Positions 9,412 through 15,135 are shown, numbered from the stretch's first letter. The stretch is 16,149 nt of DNA from Temnopleurus reevesii (GCA_036244855.1 BQKZ01008329.1:1-16149); one strand, 5' to 3'. The notes: a model not told the origin generated them from the sequence alone. Program-made: numbers and translations.

Positions 9412-11739
9412 TTTGGTTTTACTGTATGTATCATTCGAATTTGAATATTTACGCCAAGAGAAGAAGAGAGAAAGAGGACCAACCTTTAACGTCACCATCC
9501 AAAAGACGTGACTGGGGAGCAAACCCGCAGTGCAGGAACCAACCCCTAGTCGATTTGCGACTGTCCCAAACAGCTTGATTACAGGCGCATGCTACAAAGC
9601 CCAGTCGGAAATAAGACAGCTTCAATTTAATAATATAATATGATTGTCAATGCATAGTTAGATGGATTCTTTATTTCATCTTGTGCTTTAGGACATCACT
9701 TCTCATGCAAATTGTCTTTGACTATATAATTATTATTAGCAGATACTACAAAAGAGCACATGTGCACCTCAGATATGCGCGCAATAAAGTCTCTCGTCTA
9801 GCCCATAGTTTTCTCAGATGACTGCTGCACATCAGCATGTAGTGGGCAAGCATGCATTGACAATGTGCTGCATCCTCTTTGTTTTCAGAACACAGCACTA
9901 CGGCCACAGTTCATTTGCATACACCGCACCAATACTCTGGAACGCTCTACCCCTACCCATACGAACTGCACCCACACTTAACACATTCAAAACATCTGTA
10001 AAAACATACCTGTTTAATATATAGTAGAGTAGTTCAAATAGTTTTGTTATTCCCTGTACATGTATTGTGTAGTTAAGATTATAATAATTTTGTAGATGGT
10101 ATTTTGTATTGTATTCTCTTTTGTTAAGCGCATAGAGACCCTTGTATTATGCGCTATATAAGCATAAATTATTATTATTATTATATTTTCTCCCCAGTGC
10201 ATGTTATGACAAGAACAATTCACTCGCACGTGACTCATTTGCACCCGTCTCATTTGCTATACTCTTAAACCCATTTTATAAATCACGATGATGAAACTCG
10301 TAAAACTCACACTGATAACACATTTACCAACAGTGCATTATTCATATAATGTTATATTTTATATTATCTTTTTTTAAAGAATGTTTTGTTTTATGTTTCT
10401 TTGCAGGAAGAAGAACAGGAAGTTCTCAAGCGAGACGTGTCGGGAGCAACCCTCGAAGATCACTTTGATAAGACAGTCTTACCGAAAGTTATGCAGGTAG
10501 GAAGAGATATATTTTATTTCAACCCCCCCCCCCCCCCCTTTGCCCCCTCATCATTTCAGAAAATTAAATTGTTATGATAATAATAATACCATAATAATAA
10601 TAATTGAATTTATATAGCACTTTTTCCAGAGAATACAAAGCACTGCTTACAATCCAACCTCTAAATAGCACTGATATAACGAGATCTCATTATATCAAGG
10701 TAATTTTCCTGGTCCCATTTCTTTGTGTTTTATTGTATTTTGGCCCTGATGTAACAAAGTTTCGATATAAAGAGATAATTTCTCTGGTCCCAAGGACCTC
10801 GTTGTAACGAGGTTTGATTGTATTTTGAATTTTCATTTTGGGGGGAATTTAGACCTGTAAAAGCAGCCTATACAGAAGGGGTTTAAAAGGGGAATTTGAA
10901 ACCAATGAGATATAATTGAATACTTGCACACAGGGGCATGACATATGTTATATCACGTGACCAAAAGTTGACAACTTGCATTAACGATCACTGATGCCTA
11001 TATGATTGAAATGTTCATAACTTTCTTTTTTATTGTCTGATTTGCTTCAAACGTTTTTTTCTCAGTTCGTCTGATTTTTCTACTTTTGCTTAAGGCCAGA
11101 TATTTTTTTTCAGCCCATACCCAGCATTTGAGCATTCAAACCAATGCAACTGCATGTAATAACATTCAATCTATCATCCCAAACTTTGGAATACACTCCC
11201 CTTTGACATACGAAATTCATCTTCACTGGACATCTTCAAATCAAAATTAAAGACACATCTTTTCAACATCAAATTTTAGGCATTACGACATATTTTACTC
11301 AGGAACATGTGAATGCCATTCATTCAGTGGAATGTCTATGACCCTGACCTAACAGATAAGAACTCCGAAAAGCATAGGAGAATATACTCATAATAGTTTC
11401 TGCGTTATATAAATGTTATGTAATGTTATTGTGATGGTACCAACGTTTCCTTGTAACAAAGAGTTCCAACTGCATTACAAATTCAAAACCATTGAGGGAA
11501 TACAAATTTCATGTTATTCTTTCCTCTACGTTTTTTTTTCTCCTCAGGTCAAAAACTTTGGCCGTTCAGGTCGGACGAAGTACACCCATCTGGTTGATCA
11601 GGATACAACGACAATGGAATCACCTTGGGCCAACGAGACCGCACTGACCAGGAAATTCCAAGCGTCAGTTGCGGGAGGGTTGAAACAGACATTTGAAAAA
11701 CCTACATCAAGGAAATCAAGAAAGGGAACAGCTCAATGA
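1722..11739 (+). CDS. MFAP1: MFAP1 orthologue, spliceosomal protein, 10 coding exons, 502 aa
   Basis: Ten exons join at 1722-1803, 2712-2763, 3364-3531, 4442-4796, 5498-5628, 6887-6995, 7664-7833, 9187-9346, 10407-10496 and 11548-11739. Every intron is GT-AG, phases match, and the total is 1509 nt. The product follows MFAP1 from end to end: IPVRNEKG and [17 protein letters not shown] near the N terminus, a charged Asp/Glu/Arg middle, [68 protein letters not shown] and [20 protein letters not shown]. In the known family, MFAP1 is a nuclear component of the spliceosome B complex that works with Prp38 and Snu23 before activation; the microfibril name is historical. At 502 residues it is longer than the roughly 440-residue vertebrate protein as I recall it, mostly because of exon 4. 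There is no signal peptide or membrane segment. The start codon sits in ccaacATGt, with A at -3. Confidence 0.96.
1822..2010. mobile_element. Inverted-repeat element of the tacagtcaaac family, copy 1 (intron 1)
   Basis: Starts tacagtcaaactttccgtag, 18 bp into intron 1, and ends atagacaggtttgcctgta. The inside repeats gtgaccacctgtc-type units in both orientations. It shares ends and internal motif with the element at 4198-4379. Confidence 0.7.
2011..2333. other. Intron 1 interior, AT-rich
   Basis: No gene, repeat family or structured RNA is recognised between the inverted-repeat element and the LINE tail. Confidence 0.4.
2334..2536 (+). mobile_element. LINE 3' end with (ATT)n tail (intron 1)
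   Basis: Residual coding reads [18 protein letters not shown] then stop (2334-2390), the typical C terminus of CR1/L2-type LINE reverse-transcriptase ORFs. A 3' region with aaagcgcc and gcgctatacaag and an ATT microsatellite follows. It is heavily 5'-truncated. Confidence 0.7.
2712..2763 (+). CDS. MFAP1: MFAP1 coding exon 2 (residues 28-45)
   Basis: This 52-nt micro-exon lies between acceptor ttgttttgcag and donor GTAGGA. It encodes [16 protein letters not shown], which matches the basic [12 protein letters not shown] element of the family. Phases are 1 in and 2 out. Confidence 0.93.
2862..2992 (+). pseudogene. Oldest decayed copy of MFAP1 exon 3 plus downstream flank
   Basis: Blocks aligning with exon 3 and with the younger copy at 3146 include gtcaggatgaaaga, ggaggg, gttgacacaagcagtattac and cgaaactctgttat, then ttcaatacctaatgtat, which also follows copy 2. 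There is no frame, acceptor or donor. Confidence 0.65.
3146..3289 (+). pseudogene. Decayed copy of MFAP1 exon 3 head with acceptor
   Basis: Preceded by tgtccctttcag, almost the same acceptor as the true exon. It reads RPDFAPQ and then hits stops after a small deletion. Later blocks (gttgacgcaagcagcactac, caaacttctaaactt) still match exon 3 closely. The donor is lost. Confidence 0.85.
3364..3531 (+). CDS. MFAP1: MFAP1 coding exon 3 (residues 45-101)
   Basis: Acceptor tctccctttcag and donor GTAGGT bound 168 nt. The peptide begins [20 protein letters not shown] and continues with an Arg/Lys-rich stretch ending in DDSDDDTD. It is the intact member of a family of three tandem copies; the two upstream copies (about 2862 and 3146) are broken. 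Confidence 0.93.
3626..3796. mobile_element. Inverted-repeat MITE in intron 3
   Basis: The left end ccataggggttgttg and right end caacaacacccccatag are inverted repeats, with gcaattgatcgcaa and ttgcagttgatttgcag inside. There is no coding capacity. The internal motif resembles the element at 43-202 but the ends differ. Confidence 0.6.
3885..4110. repeat. GATA/GATG-rich microsatellite region
   Basis: Degenerate agatagat units surround a pure (GGAT)n run of about 7 units at 3944-3972. Reverse-frame open stretches here are artefacts of the repeat. Confidence 0.8.
4198..4379. mobile_element. Inverted-repeat element of the tacagtcaaac family, copy 2 (intron 3)
   Basis: The ends are inverted repeats, tacagtcaaacctgtc and gacaggtttgacggta, flanked by tata on both sides. 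The inside consists of variations of gtggccactatagacaggt. It appears non-autonomous. Confidence 0.75.
4442..4796 (+). CDS. MFAP1: MFAP1 coding exon 4 (residues 101-219)
   Basis: This 355-nt exon follows acceptor caatcctacag and ends in phase 0 before GTATAA, a weaker donor than most in this gene. It encodes a conserved ARHR start, then an acidic run and an Arg/Asp-rich low-complexity stretch (about residues 120-180). It ends with [19 protein letters not shown] and [17 protein letters not shown], which are family features. The middle is about 50 residues longer than I recall for vertebrate MFAP1. The lack of in-frame stops and the codon-level match at both ends support a single exon. Confidence 0.92.
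4881..4950 (+). pseudogene. Decayed copy of MFAP1 exon 4 3' end
   Basis: ttggatgaagatgagatcga and acgtcgaagatctgccat repeat the end of exon 4, with a 16-nt deletion that shifts the frame. The donor is changed from GTATAATG to GCATAATG. It lies about 85 bp downstream of exon 4 in (TTTG)-rich intron. Confidence 0.9.
5068..5120 (+). pseudogene. Decayed copy 1 of MFAP1 exon 5 head
   Basis: Acceptor-like tttgaccttag is followed by gtatccagcaggacagtaag, a strongly eroded version of the exon 5 start. It then runs into ccagaaatgcattatctcat, the flank shared by the later copies. Confidence 0.6.
5200..5300 (+). pseudogene. Decayed copy 2 of MFAP1 exon 5 head
   Basis: tctgaccgtag is followed by gtctccagcatcaaagatga, then tgtgtag, a pure (GA)n run and the shared flank ccattatctcctattgtcat. 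It is 132 bp from copy 1. Confidence 0.65.
5351..5420 (+). pseudogene. Copy 3 of MFAP1 exon 5 head, ends in a stop
   Basis: After tttgaccttag the frame reads [12 protein letters not shown] then TGA, against [12 protein letters not shown] in the true exon. It then runs into (GA)n and the flank cattatctcctattgtcat. There is no donor. This is the youngest of the three upstream copies. Confidence 0.88.
5498..5628 (+). CDS. MFAP1: MFAP1 coding exon 5 (residues 220-263)
   Basis: Acceptor cacctttgtccttag and donor GTAAGT bound 131 nt encoding [20 protein letters not shown], then the conserved [20 protein letters not shown]. The first third of the exon has three decayed copies upstream. The last third, with its donor, has several decayed copies downstream, so this exon is the intact core of two arrays. 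Confidence 0.94.
5728..5781 (+). pseudogene. Decayed copy of MFAP1 exon 5 tail with donor
   Basis: tcgaagaagaggatg and gtctttgtagcaaagtaagt repeat the end of exon 5 and its GTAAGT donor, about 153 bp downstream. The following intron (gcaaagttttcagtttgctt) is copied too. The frame is broken by an A-rich insertion. Confidence 0.85.
5885..6203 (+). pseudogene. Further exon 5 tail copies, interrupted by an unrelated insert
   Basis: tctgaagaagatgatgg (5885) and aagtctttgtagc (6136) look like two parts of one tail copy, split by about 220 bp of less AT-rich sequence I cannot identify. A further copy at 6176-6203 reads caaaccagtctttttaggaa, with its donor changed to AATAAGT. Confidence 0.55.
6294..6342 (+). 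pseudogene. Well preserved copy of MFAP1 exon 5 tail with donor
   Basis: Reads [17 protein letters not shown], close to [17 protein letters not shown] of the true exon, followed by an intact GTAAGT at 6343 and copied intron. The nearest possible upstream acceptor (aaacag) would put it out of frame with exon 4 or exon 5, so it is probably not used. Confidence 0.85.
6638..6720 (+). pseudogene. Partial copy 6a of MFAP1 exon 6 with acceptor
   Basis: Follows ttggtatttttag and reads [20 protein letters not shown], then EANWKGS in place of the true exon end, with no donor. It differs from exon 6 by one replacement (Leu for Arg) and one silent change over the shared part. It lies 249 bp upstream of the true exon, in the same frame. 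Confidence 0.9.
6762..6843 (+). pseudogene. Partial copy 6b of MFAP1 exon 6 with acceptor
   Basis: Follows ttggtgtttgcag and encodes [20 protein letters not shown], then EANWKG, with no donor. It lies 124 bp after copy 6a and 125 bp before the true exon. Confidence 0.9.
6887..6995 (+). CDS. MFAP1: MFAP1 coding exon 6 (residues 263-299)
   Basis: Acceptor tttttggtggttgcag and donor GTAAGT bound 109 nt encoding [20 protein letters not shown] followed by [16 protein letters not shown], a charged, probably helical segment conserved in MFAP1. It is the third and only complete copy of a 124-125-bp repeat; copies 1 and 2 (6638, 6762) lack the exon end and donor. Confidence 0.94.
7130..7430 (-). mobile_element. 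LINE 3' end, minus strand (intron 6)
   Basis: On the minus strand 7410-7312 reads [32 protein letters not shown], then stop, the hallmark C terminus of CR1/L2-type LINE ORF2. It is followed by a 3' region with gcgctataaaag and ATT repeats. It is 5'-truncated and has one unresolved base at 7418. Confidence 0.75.
7664..7833 (+). CDS. MFAP1: MFAP1 coding exon 7 (residues 300-356)
   Basis: Acceptor aattttctttcag and donor GTGAGT bound 170 nt. The peptide contains [20 protein letters not shown] followed by [12 protein letters not shown], one of the most conserved parts of the MFAP1 C-terminal domain. No tandem copy of this exon is evident. Confidence 0.95.
8033..8130 (+). pseudogene. Very old relic of MFAP1 exon 8
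   Basis: After the good acceptor ctttcttttcag, the sequence atggcgaaag, agacacagaggcagagaa and ggaagaaacagaacaacaga aligns in order with the first half of exon 8. Stops interrupt it. The similarity is suggestive rather than certain. Confidence 0.45.
8128..8235 (-). mobile_element. Retroelement 3' tail, minus strand (intron 7)
   Basis: Read on the minus strand this is a LINE-like 3' UTR ending in (CAAAT)n after gaaatggaaaataaatcaat. No coding part remains. Confidence 0.45.
8340..8443 (+). pseudogene. Relic of the exon 8b unit preceding copy 8a
   Basis: gacgagagatagaaaggtta through caaatcataaagttatattt and gattctcaccattt aligns with 9030-9140 (agagacagagagaatgagaa, caaatcgtaaagttatatct, atcctcacgattt). 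The pair 8b-relic plus 8a therefore looks like a duplicate of the pair 8b plus 8c. Confidence 0.55.
8445..8744 (+). mobile_element. tRNA-derived SINE with LINE-like tail (intron 7)
   Basis: The head is tRNA-like: A box TGGTGTAGTGG at 8455-8465 and B box GATTCGAATCC at 8499-8509. A tRNA-unrelated body and an aaagcgccttgagcac...gcgctttataaattgc tail with (ATT)n follow, similar to the LINE tails in this window. It interrupts cacc-attt-atttc, which is contiguous in the sister unit at about 9133. Confidence 0.88.
8791..8950 (+). pseudogene. Exon 8a: full-length duplicate of MFAP1 exon 8 lacking a donor
   Basis: The intact acceptor tttgtttgtttcag is followed by 160 nt that encode exactly the same peptide as exon 8c, [20 protein letters not shown] through YHRGAFYL. 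The two differ at 11 bases, all silent third positions. At the exon end, CTG|GTAAGT is replaced by CTCACCATT, so there is no normal donor. It may be a recently disabled exon, an assembly-joined allele, or part of a longer exon, since the frame stays open to exon 8c. Confidence 0.88.
9014..9075 (+). pseudogene. Truncated copy 8b of MFAP1 exon 8
   Basis: After a (TTTG)n tract and cag it reads [17 protein letters not shown], then degenerates near GCT|GTAAGA. It lies between 8a and 8c. Splicing at that GT would give a short exon of about 57 nt; I see no reason to think it is used. Confidence 0.85.
9187..9346 (+). CDS. MFAP1: MFAP1 coding exon 8 (copy 8c, residues 356-409)
   Basis: Acceptor tttgtttgtttcag and donor GTAAGT bound 160 nt encoding [20 protein letters not shown], then [20 protein letters not shown] and GAFYL. 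The match to the family is near residue for residue. It is chosen over the almost identical copy at 8791 because only this one has a donor. The first base completes a CAA Gln codon with exon 7. Confidence 0.93.
9377..9410 (+). repeat. (GA)n microsatellite in intron 8
   Basis: A nearly pure GA dinucleotide run 30 bp after the exon 8 donor. Confidence 0.9.
9885..10182 (+). mobile_element. LINE 3' end with (ATT)n tail (intron 8)
   Basis: Coding remnant [45 protein letters not shown] then stop (to 10024) is the characteristic C terminus of CR1/L2-type LINE reverse-transcriptase proteins. It is followed by aagcgcatagagaccc, gcgctatataagc and an ATT repeat. It is 5'-truncated. Confidence 0.85.
10407..10496 (+). 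CDS. MFAP1: MFAP1 coding exon 9 (residues 410-439)
   Basis: This 90-nt phase-0 exon lies between acceptor atgtttctttgcag and donor GTAGGA. It encodes [20 protein letters not shown] and [10 protein letters not shown], the conserved segment preceding the C-terminal [15 protein letters not shown] block. No tandem copy is visible nearby. Confidence 0.95.
10525..10541 (+). repeat. Poly-C run in intron 9
   Basis: A homopolymer of about 14-16 C, 30 bp after the exon 9 donor. Confidence 0.85.
10570..10660 (-). mobile_element. LINE/SINE 3' tail, minus strand (intron 9)
   Basis: On the minus strand, aaagtgctatataaattcaa runs into an ATT microsatellite, the same tail type as the other retroelements here. 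No coding part is visible. Confidence 0.5.
10675..10826. repeat. taacgaggtt-type repeat (intron 9)
   Basis: Imperfect internal copies of gatataacgagat, aaggtaattttcctggtccc and gagataatttctctggtccc end in gttgtaacgaggtttgattg. It is probably a non-autonomous DNA element; the family is not identified. Confidence 0.5.
10935..11116 (+). repeat. Dispersed repeat, copy B (intron 9)
   Basis: Contains ggcatgacatatgttatatc, attgaaatgttcataact, ttttattgtctgattt and cgtctgatttttctactttt, matching copy A at 1058-1210 with insertions. It lies inside the gene's last intron. Confidence 0.7.
11170..11425 (+). mobile_element. LINE 3' end (intron 9)
   Basis: Frame from 11184 reads [31 protein letters not shown] then TAG at 11277. 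The 3' region ends near gcgttatataaatgttatgt. It is a 5'-truncated CR1/L2-type remnant. Confidence 0.8.
11548..11739 (+). CDS. MFAP1: MFAP1 terminal coding exon 10 (residues 440-502 and stop)
   Basis: After a long pyrimidine tract and ctcctcag, this exon encodes [40 protein letters not shown] and a basic tail, [13 protein letters not shown], then TGA at 11737-11739. The [20 protein letters not shown] block is diagnostic of the family. Degraded repeats of the exon's 3' two-thirds follow in the 3' UTR. Confidence 0.95.
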   Translation, partial: VKNFGRSGRTKYTHLVDQDTTTMESPWANETALTRKFQASVAGGLKQTFEKPTSRKSRKGTAQ

Positions 11740-11944
11740 TGAAACAAGAATTTAAGACTGATTTTCTGTGTTAGAAATACAGGGAATAATTTTCACATTT
11801 GATTAGCAGTTTTAGAGATTAAGTAAAAATTTCAACACTTTACTGTACAGTTCTATGTGAAAAAGTTGCTAAACTTTTTTTTGTGTAGCAATCCTGCTAA
11901 TATGCATAGCAAAAATTATGATGCAATACCAGGATAATTATTCC

Positions 11945-12160
11945 CTGAAATATATATTAGGTGATGCCTTAGAGGATTTGAGTACATTTCACATAATTTT
12001 GGAAATACCAGAAGCTGCATAAATCCAGGAAAGAAAAGAGTTTGAGAACGTTTTAGGCTTCCGTTGCTGGAGGAGTGAAGTGAATCTTTGAGGAGTGTAC
12101 TTCGAGAAAACCCAGGAATCACACAGCTCAATGATTTAAATAGGCATATAAAACTGATCT
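11945..12160 (+). pseudogene. Degraded copy B of MFAP1 exon 10 inside the 3' UTR
   Basis: ttgctggaggagtgaag, gaggagtgtacttcgagaaa and acagctcaatgat match exon 10's ttgcgggagggttgaaa, gaaaaacctacatcaaggaa and acagctcaatgat in order. The stop homologue is at 12132-12134. The copied flank aaaactgat follows. Coding potential is destroyed. Confidence 0.8.
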
Positions 12161-12164
12161 TAAA

Positions 12165-12340
12165 GATAAGCGAAACAGATTGGGTGTATAAGCACATTGT
12201 CCAGGACAAAACAATGAACAGAGCTTGAGCGAGTTTTAAGTTTTAGTCACCGGAGGATGAAAGCCATGTTTTGAGAGAAAATCTAAGAAAGGCGCAACTC
12301 AATGATTGAACAAGCGTAGAAGACTGATATTTTGAGTTGT
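12165..12340 (+). pseudogene. Degraded copy C of MFAP1 exon 10 inside the 3' UTR
   Basis: aagcacattgtccaggac, ccggaggatgaaagccatgt, gagagaaaatctaagaaagg, aactcaatgattgaacaag and agactgat correspond in order to the exon end, stop codon and first 3' UTR bases. The stop homologue is at 12303-12305, 171 bp after copy B. Confidence 0.75.
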
Positions 12341-12476
12341 ATGCCTTCAGAGAATTTAAGCACATTACACTGCATGAAACGAAACAGTATGAGAAACCTA
12401 GATTGATGAGGCTGCAGGATTCTGTCATCAGAAGTAGAAAAAAGTTTTGAGATGCCTACTACGAGAAAACAAGACC
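12341..12476 (+). pseudogene. Degraded copy D of MFAP1 exon 10 inside the 3' UTR
   Basis: ccttcagagaatttaagcac, gaaacgaaacagtatgag and tttgagatgcctactacgag parallel copies B and C and the exon end. It breaks off at ccatagacaggtttgattgt, which looks like the end of a tacagtcaaac-family element. Confidence 0.6.
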
Positions 12477-12558
12477 ATAGACAGGTTTGATTGTACCACA
12501 CAGTGTTATGGCTAAATCGTGCACAACTTGACAACACATAGTTATATATTGCCTGAAC

Positions 12559-12564
12559 AATAAA
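12559..12564 (+). promoter_or_regulatory. MFAP1 polyadenylation signal
   Basis: AATAAA is followed about 25 nt later by the GT/T-rich tgtgtgttattttc. It would give a 3' UTR of about 840 nt including copies B-D. A second AATAAA lies at 12677-12682. Confidence 0.65.
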
Positions 12565-12739
12565 ATCTGATACCTTTATAAAAATGTGTGTTATTTTCAA
12601 CTCATATTGAAATTATCTTCAGTTGACTCACTTTCTCATACCGGTATTAGATTCACCTCGTATAATATCTAGTCAAAATAAAATTGTTCTTGGTAGTGCG
12701 ATGATTCCTTCAGAAACAGTGTGAAAGCTGATTTTGTTA

Positions 12740-12935
12740 CTAGGGTTATATTTTCGCAAATCATGAAATTGCTAATTTTTCACTATTAGAACTCCCATAG
12801 ACTTGTGTACAATAACCTTTTAAACCATGAGAAATAACACCTTGCTCATGTGTGAAAATGTCTAAATTTCAGCAAATTCGCTAAAACTTATGAACGCTAA
12901 AATATCACCTGCCAACGTGAAATTTGATTTAAAAA
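12740..12935. repeat. Possible eroded inverted repeat
   Basis: atattttcgcaaatc near 12748 and the inverse of cgctaaaatatcac near 12895 form a weak inverted pair around cgc/gcaaat blocks. It could be an old non-autonomous element. Confidence 0.3.
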
Positions 12936-13101
12936 ATGTTCCAGTCATAGAGGGATATCAAAATACAAAGAAATCAGTGACTATTTACAAACAGAACAAC
13001 GTAATGTAATTCCAGAAACACAATTTTTTTCTATTTTCATTTATGCTCTTCTTTCACAAACGAGTGCCTGTGTAATCATATTCTGAATAACTACTGGTTT
13101 C

Positions 13102-13409
13102 CAAAGATGTTGATACCACATAATGATGGGTACTCTCTGGTTTTAGATATTCCTAGGGTGAATGAAGCTTTGACATCTGTGAACCAAAGGCATGGAACAG
13201 CCTATCAACATGATCTGAATAACTACTGGGTAGTGGTTCACCAAATTACGAAATACTTACGACTGGTATCATTTCTTGTGCTGAGCAAAAATCTTACGTG
13301 TATTACTCTTGTTAACGTACAACAGTCTTTCTTGAAGTATTACGTAACTTTAAGAAAGATTTGTTTGAATAGCGCCCAGGTTAACAAAGATGTTGATACC
13401 ACATAATGA
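13102..13409 (+). repeat. 25-bp direct repeats 283 bp apart
   Basis: A 25-bp sequence starting caaagatgttgataccac occurs identically at 13102-13126 and 13385-13409. ctgaataactactgg also occurs twice (about 13083 and 13217). The frame between them matches no family I know. Confidence 0.75.
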
Positions 13410-13755
13410 CGGGAAATAAGAGATGAGTCTGATTTTGGTTGGCAGGTGTGAAATCTTTACATTACTCTATGTGGAGATTATGTAGCACGATATTAGAGAG
13501 AAAAAAATAGCTTCATCTAGAGGTCAGAGGAATAAAGTGCTAACCCAGAGATATTCGAGATAAACAGACTTTAATATTAGTCTCCATATAGGTAGTGTAA
13601 TTATTATTATTTTGGAATTACTCTTTATTGCACTGATCTCATCTATTTGGTGTATTATATTCTGTAATAAAATGTGTAAATACATTGTATGAAATTTACA
13701 ATTTTGAATTGGTTTATGTGATCAACTTATATGTGATTGGTTCAGCAAAGGGCAT
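13410..13755. other. Intergenic DNA, nothing supported
   Basis: AT-rich unique-looking sequence; no gene or repeat recognised. Confidence 0.4.
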
Positions 13756-14076
13756 GGAGAGAGAAAGGGAGGGAGAGAGAGGAGAGAGAGAGAGAAGAGA
13801 GAGTGGAGAGAGATTGAGAGAGAGAGAGTGAGAGAGAGAGGGGAGGGAGATTGAGAGAGAGAGAGGGGGAGAGGAAAGAGAGAGAGAGAAACAAAGAAAG
13901 AGAGCGAGAGAGGAGAGAGATTGAGATAGAGAGGGGGAGAGGAAAGAGAAAGGAAGGAGGGAGAGAAAGGGAGGGAGAAGGAGGGAAAAGAAAGAAGGAG
14001 GGAGGGAGAGAAAGAGAGAGAGGGGGAGGGAGAAAGAAAGAATGAAGAAAGAAATAGAGGGAGAGAGAGGGAAGGA
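13756..14076 (+). repeat. Polypurine (GA-rich) tract of about 320 bp
   Basis: Nearly every base is A or G, mostly in gagaga, ggga and gaaaga units with a few T interruptions (gattgag). The Arg/Glu frame on this strand and the Ser/Leu/Pro frame on the other are composition artefacts, not genes. Confidence 0.95.
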
Positions 14077-14960
14077 TTATGCCTGGAATAAATTGGTGTA
14101 AATAGATAATAGGGGAGAAATGAAGCGAAAAGAGGGGAAGACTGTTCGCTGTTTCTGCCCCNTTCCAGCCGCTAAAATTAAAAGCTAGAAATGACGCTCC
14201 GATGATCACTGATTATTTTGAATGCTAACTGACTCGTTCCTCAATCGAATGATAAGAACTCACAGATATTCGACAAACGTCGCAAATGTGATGAAAAAAA
14301 TGAAAAAAATTGAATGACAATTTGCATGGCAAAAAAACGATCTACGCTAATTCAAATGCAAGAAGTATTGATTCAAATGAAAATCCTGTGAATTTGGCCG
14401 GAAAATCCTATAATAACATTGTGCAAATGGACAGATGTGTGCTGCCCTCATACTTTCTGAACGGGTGCTCTTCATATTATTATTTGAATTACCATTAAGT
14501 AAAACTTCTGAACATCATAATTTACATCATAATAATGGTAATCGGGCAAATTCAATCGGGCTACAGACAACGCATGAATATATACGGCAGTGTATAAAAA
14601 TACACATACTTGAAGAGAGTTAATCAGTTGTCTCACTGTGTGCAAACGTAGAACATTAGTAGAATGACGTTTTGGCTGCTGTATACTGCTAGCATTCATT
14701 GGGCTGTAATAGAGTACACATCTCTTCCATTTTACCAGACTCACCACTTGTCCAAGACACACACCCAAAGACGCACGCGAGCAGGCGCTCAACCCTTGCT
14801 TGTTTGTTTTGTTTTATTTTCTTCTTTATTTGTTTATTTTTATTTATTATTTTTTTCGCAAGCGGTCCATTTTCATGTCCAGCAGACCTTCATGCTAACA
14901 AACGGGGAGGAGTTGAACTCTGTGTTTGAACCACTCCCTCCTCCTATTATTGCGCAAAGC
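14077..14960. other. Intergenic DNA, nothing supported
   Basis: Short open frames have no recognisable domain or codon signature. There is an unresolved base at 14162 and a T-rich tract with (TTTATT)-like units at 14800-14860. Confidence 0.4.
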
Positions 14961-14964
14961 CGAA

Positions 14965-15135
14965 AACTTGTAGGGGCGACGGGTTGAACGAATCTTCCCC
15001 CCCCCCCCCCCCCCGTAGCCCAAAGTCAGTGAGTAAAACTCAATTGTGGGCGTAAATAATATGCCCAAATCTATGAAGAGTGCGGGTGGTGCCGTGGGGA
15101 GGGGTTAAACAAATTTCCCCCCCCCCCCCCCTCCT
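14965..15135 (+). repeat. Duplicated poly-C-bearing segment
   Basis: ggggcgacgggttgaacgaa plus a run of about 17 C, and ggggaggggttaaacaaatt plus a run of about 14 C, occur about 120 bp apart. This suggests a diverged tandem duplication. Confidence 0.6.

Noticed and set aside
13107..13406. 99-residue open frame between direct repeats
   Set aside because: There is no similarity to known families, and the repeat structure accounts for the interval.
13742..14209. 155-residue minus-strand Ser/Leu/Pro frame and the matching plus-strand Arg/Glu frame
   Set aside because: Both are products of the polypurine tract composition, and one crosses an unresolved base.
14664..14987. 107-residue open frame near the poly-C runs
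   Set aside because: It contains a hydrophobic stretch from a T-rich tract and shows no domain or splice support.
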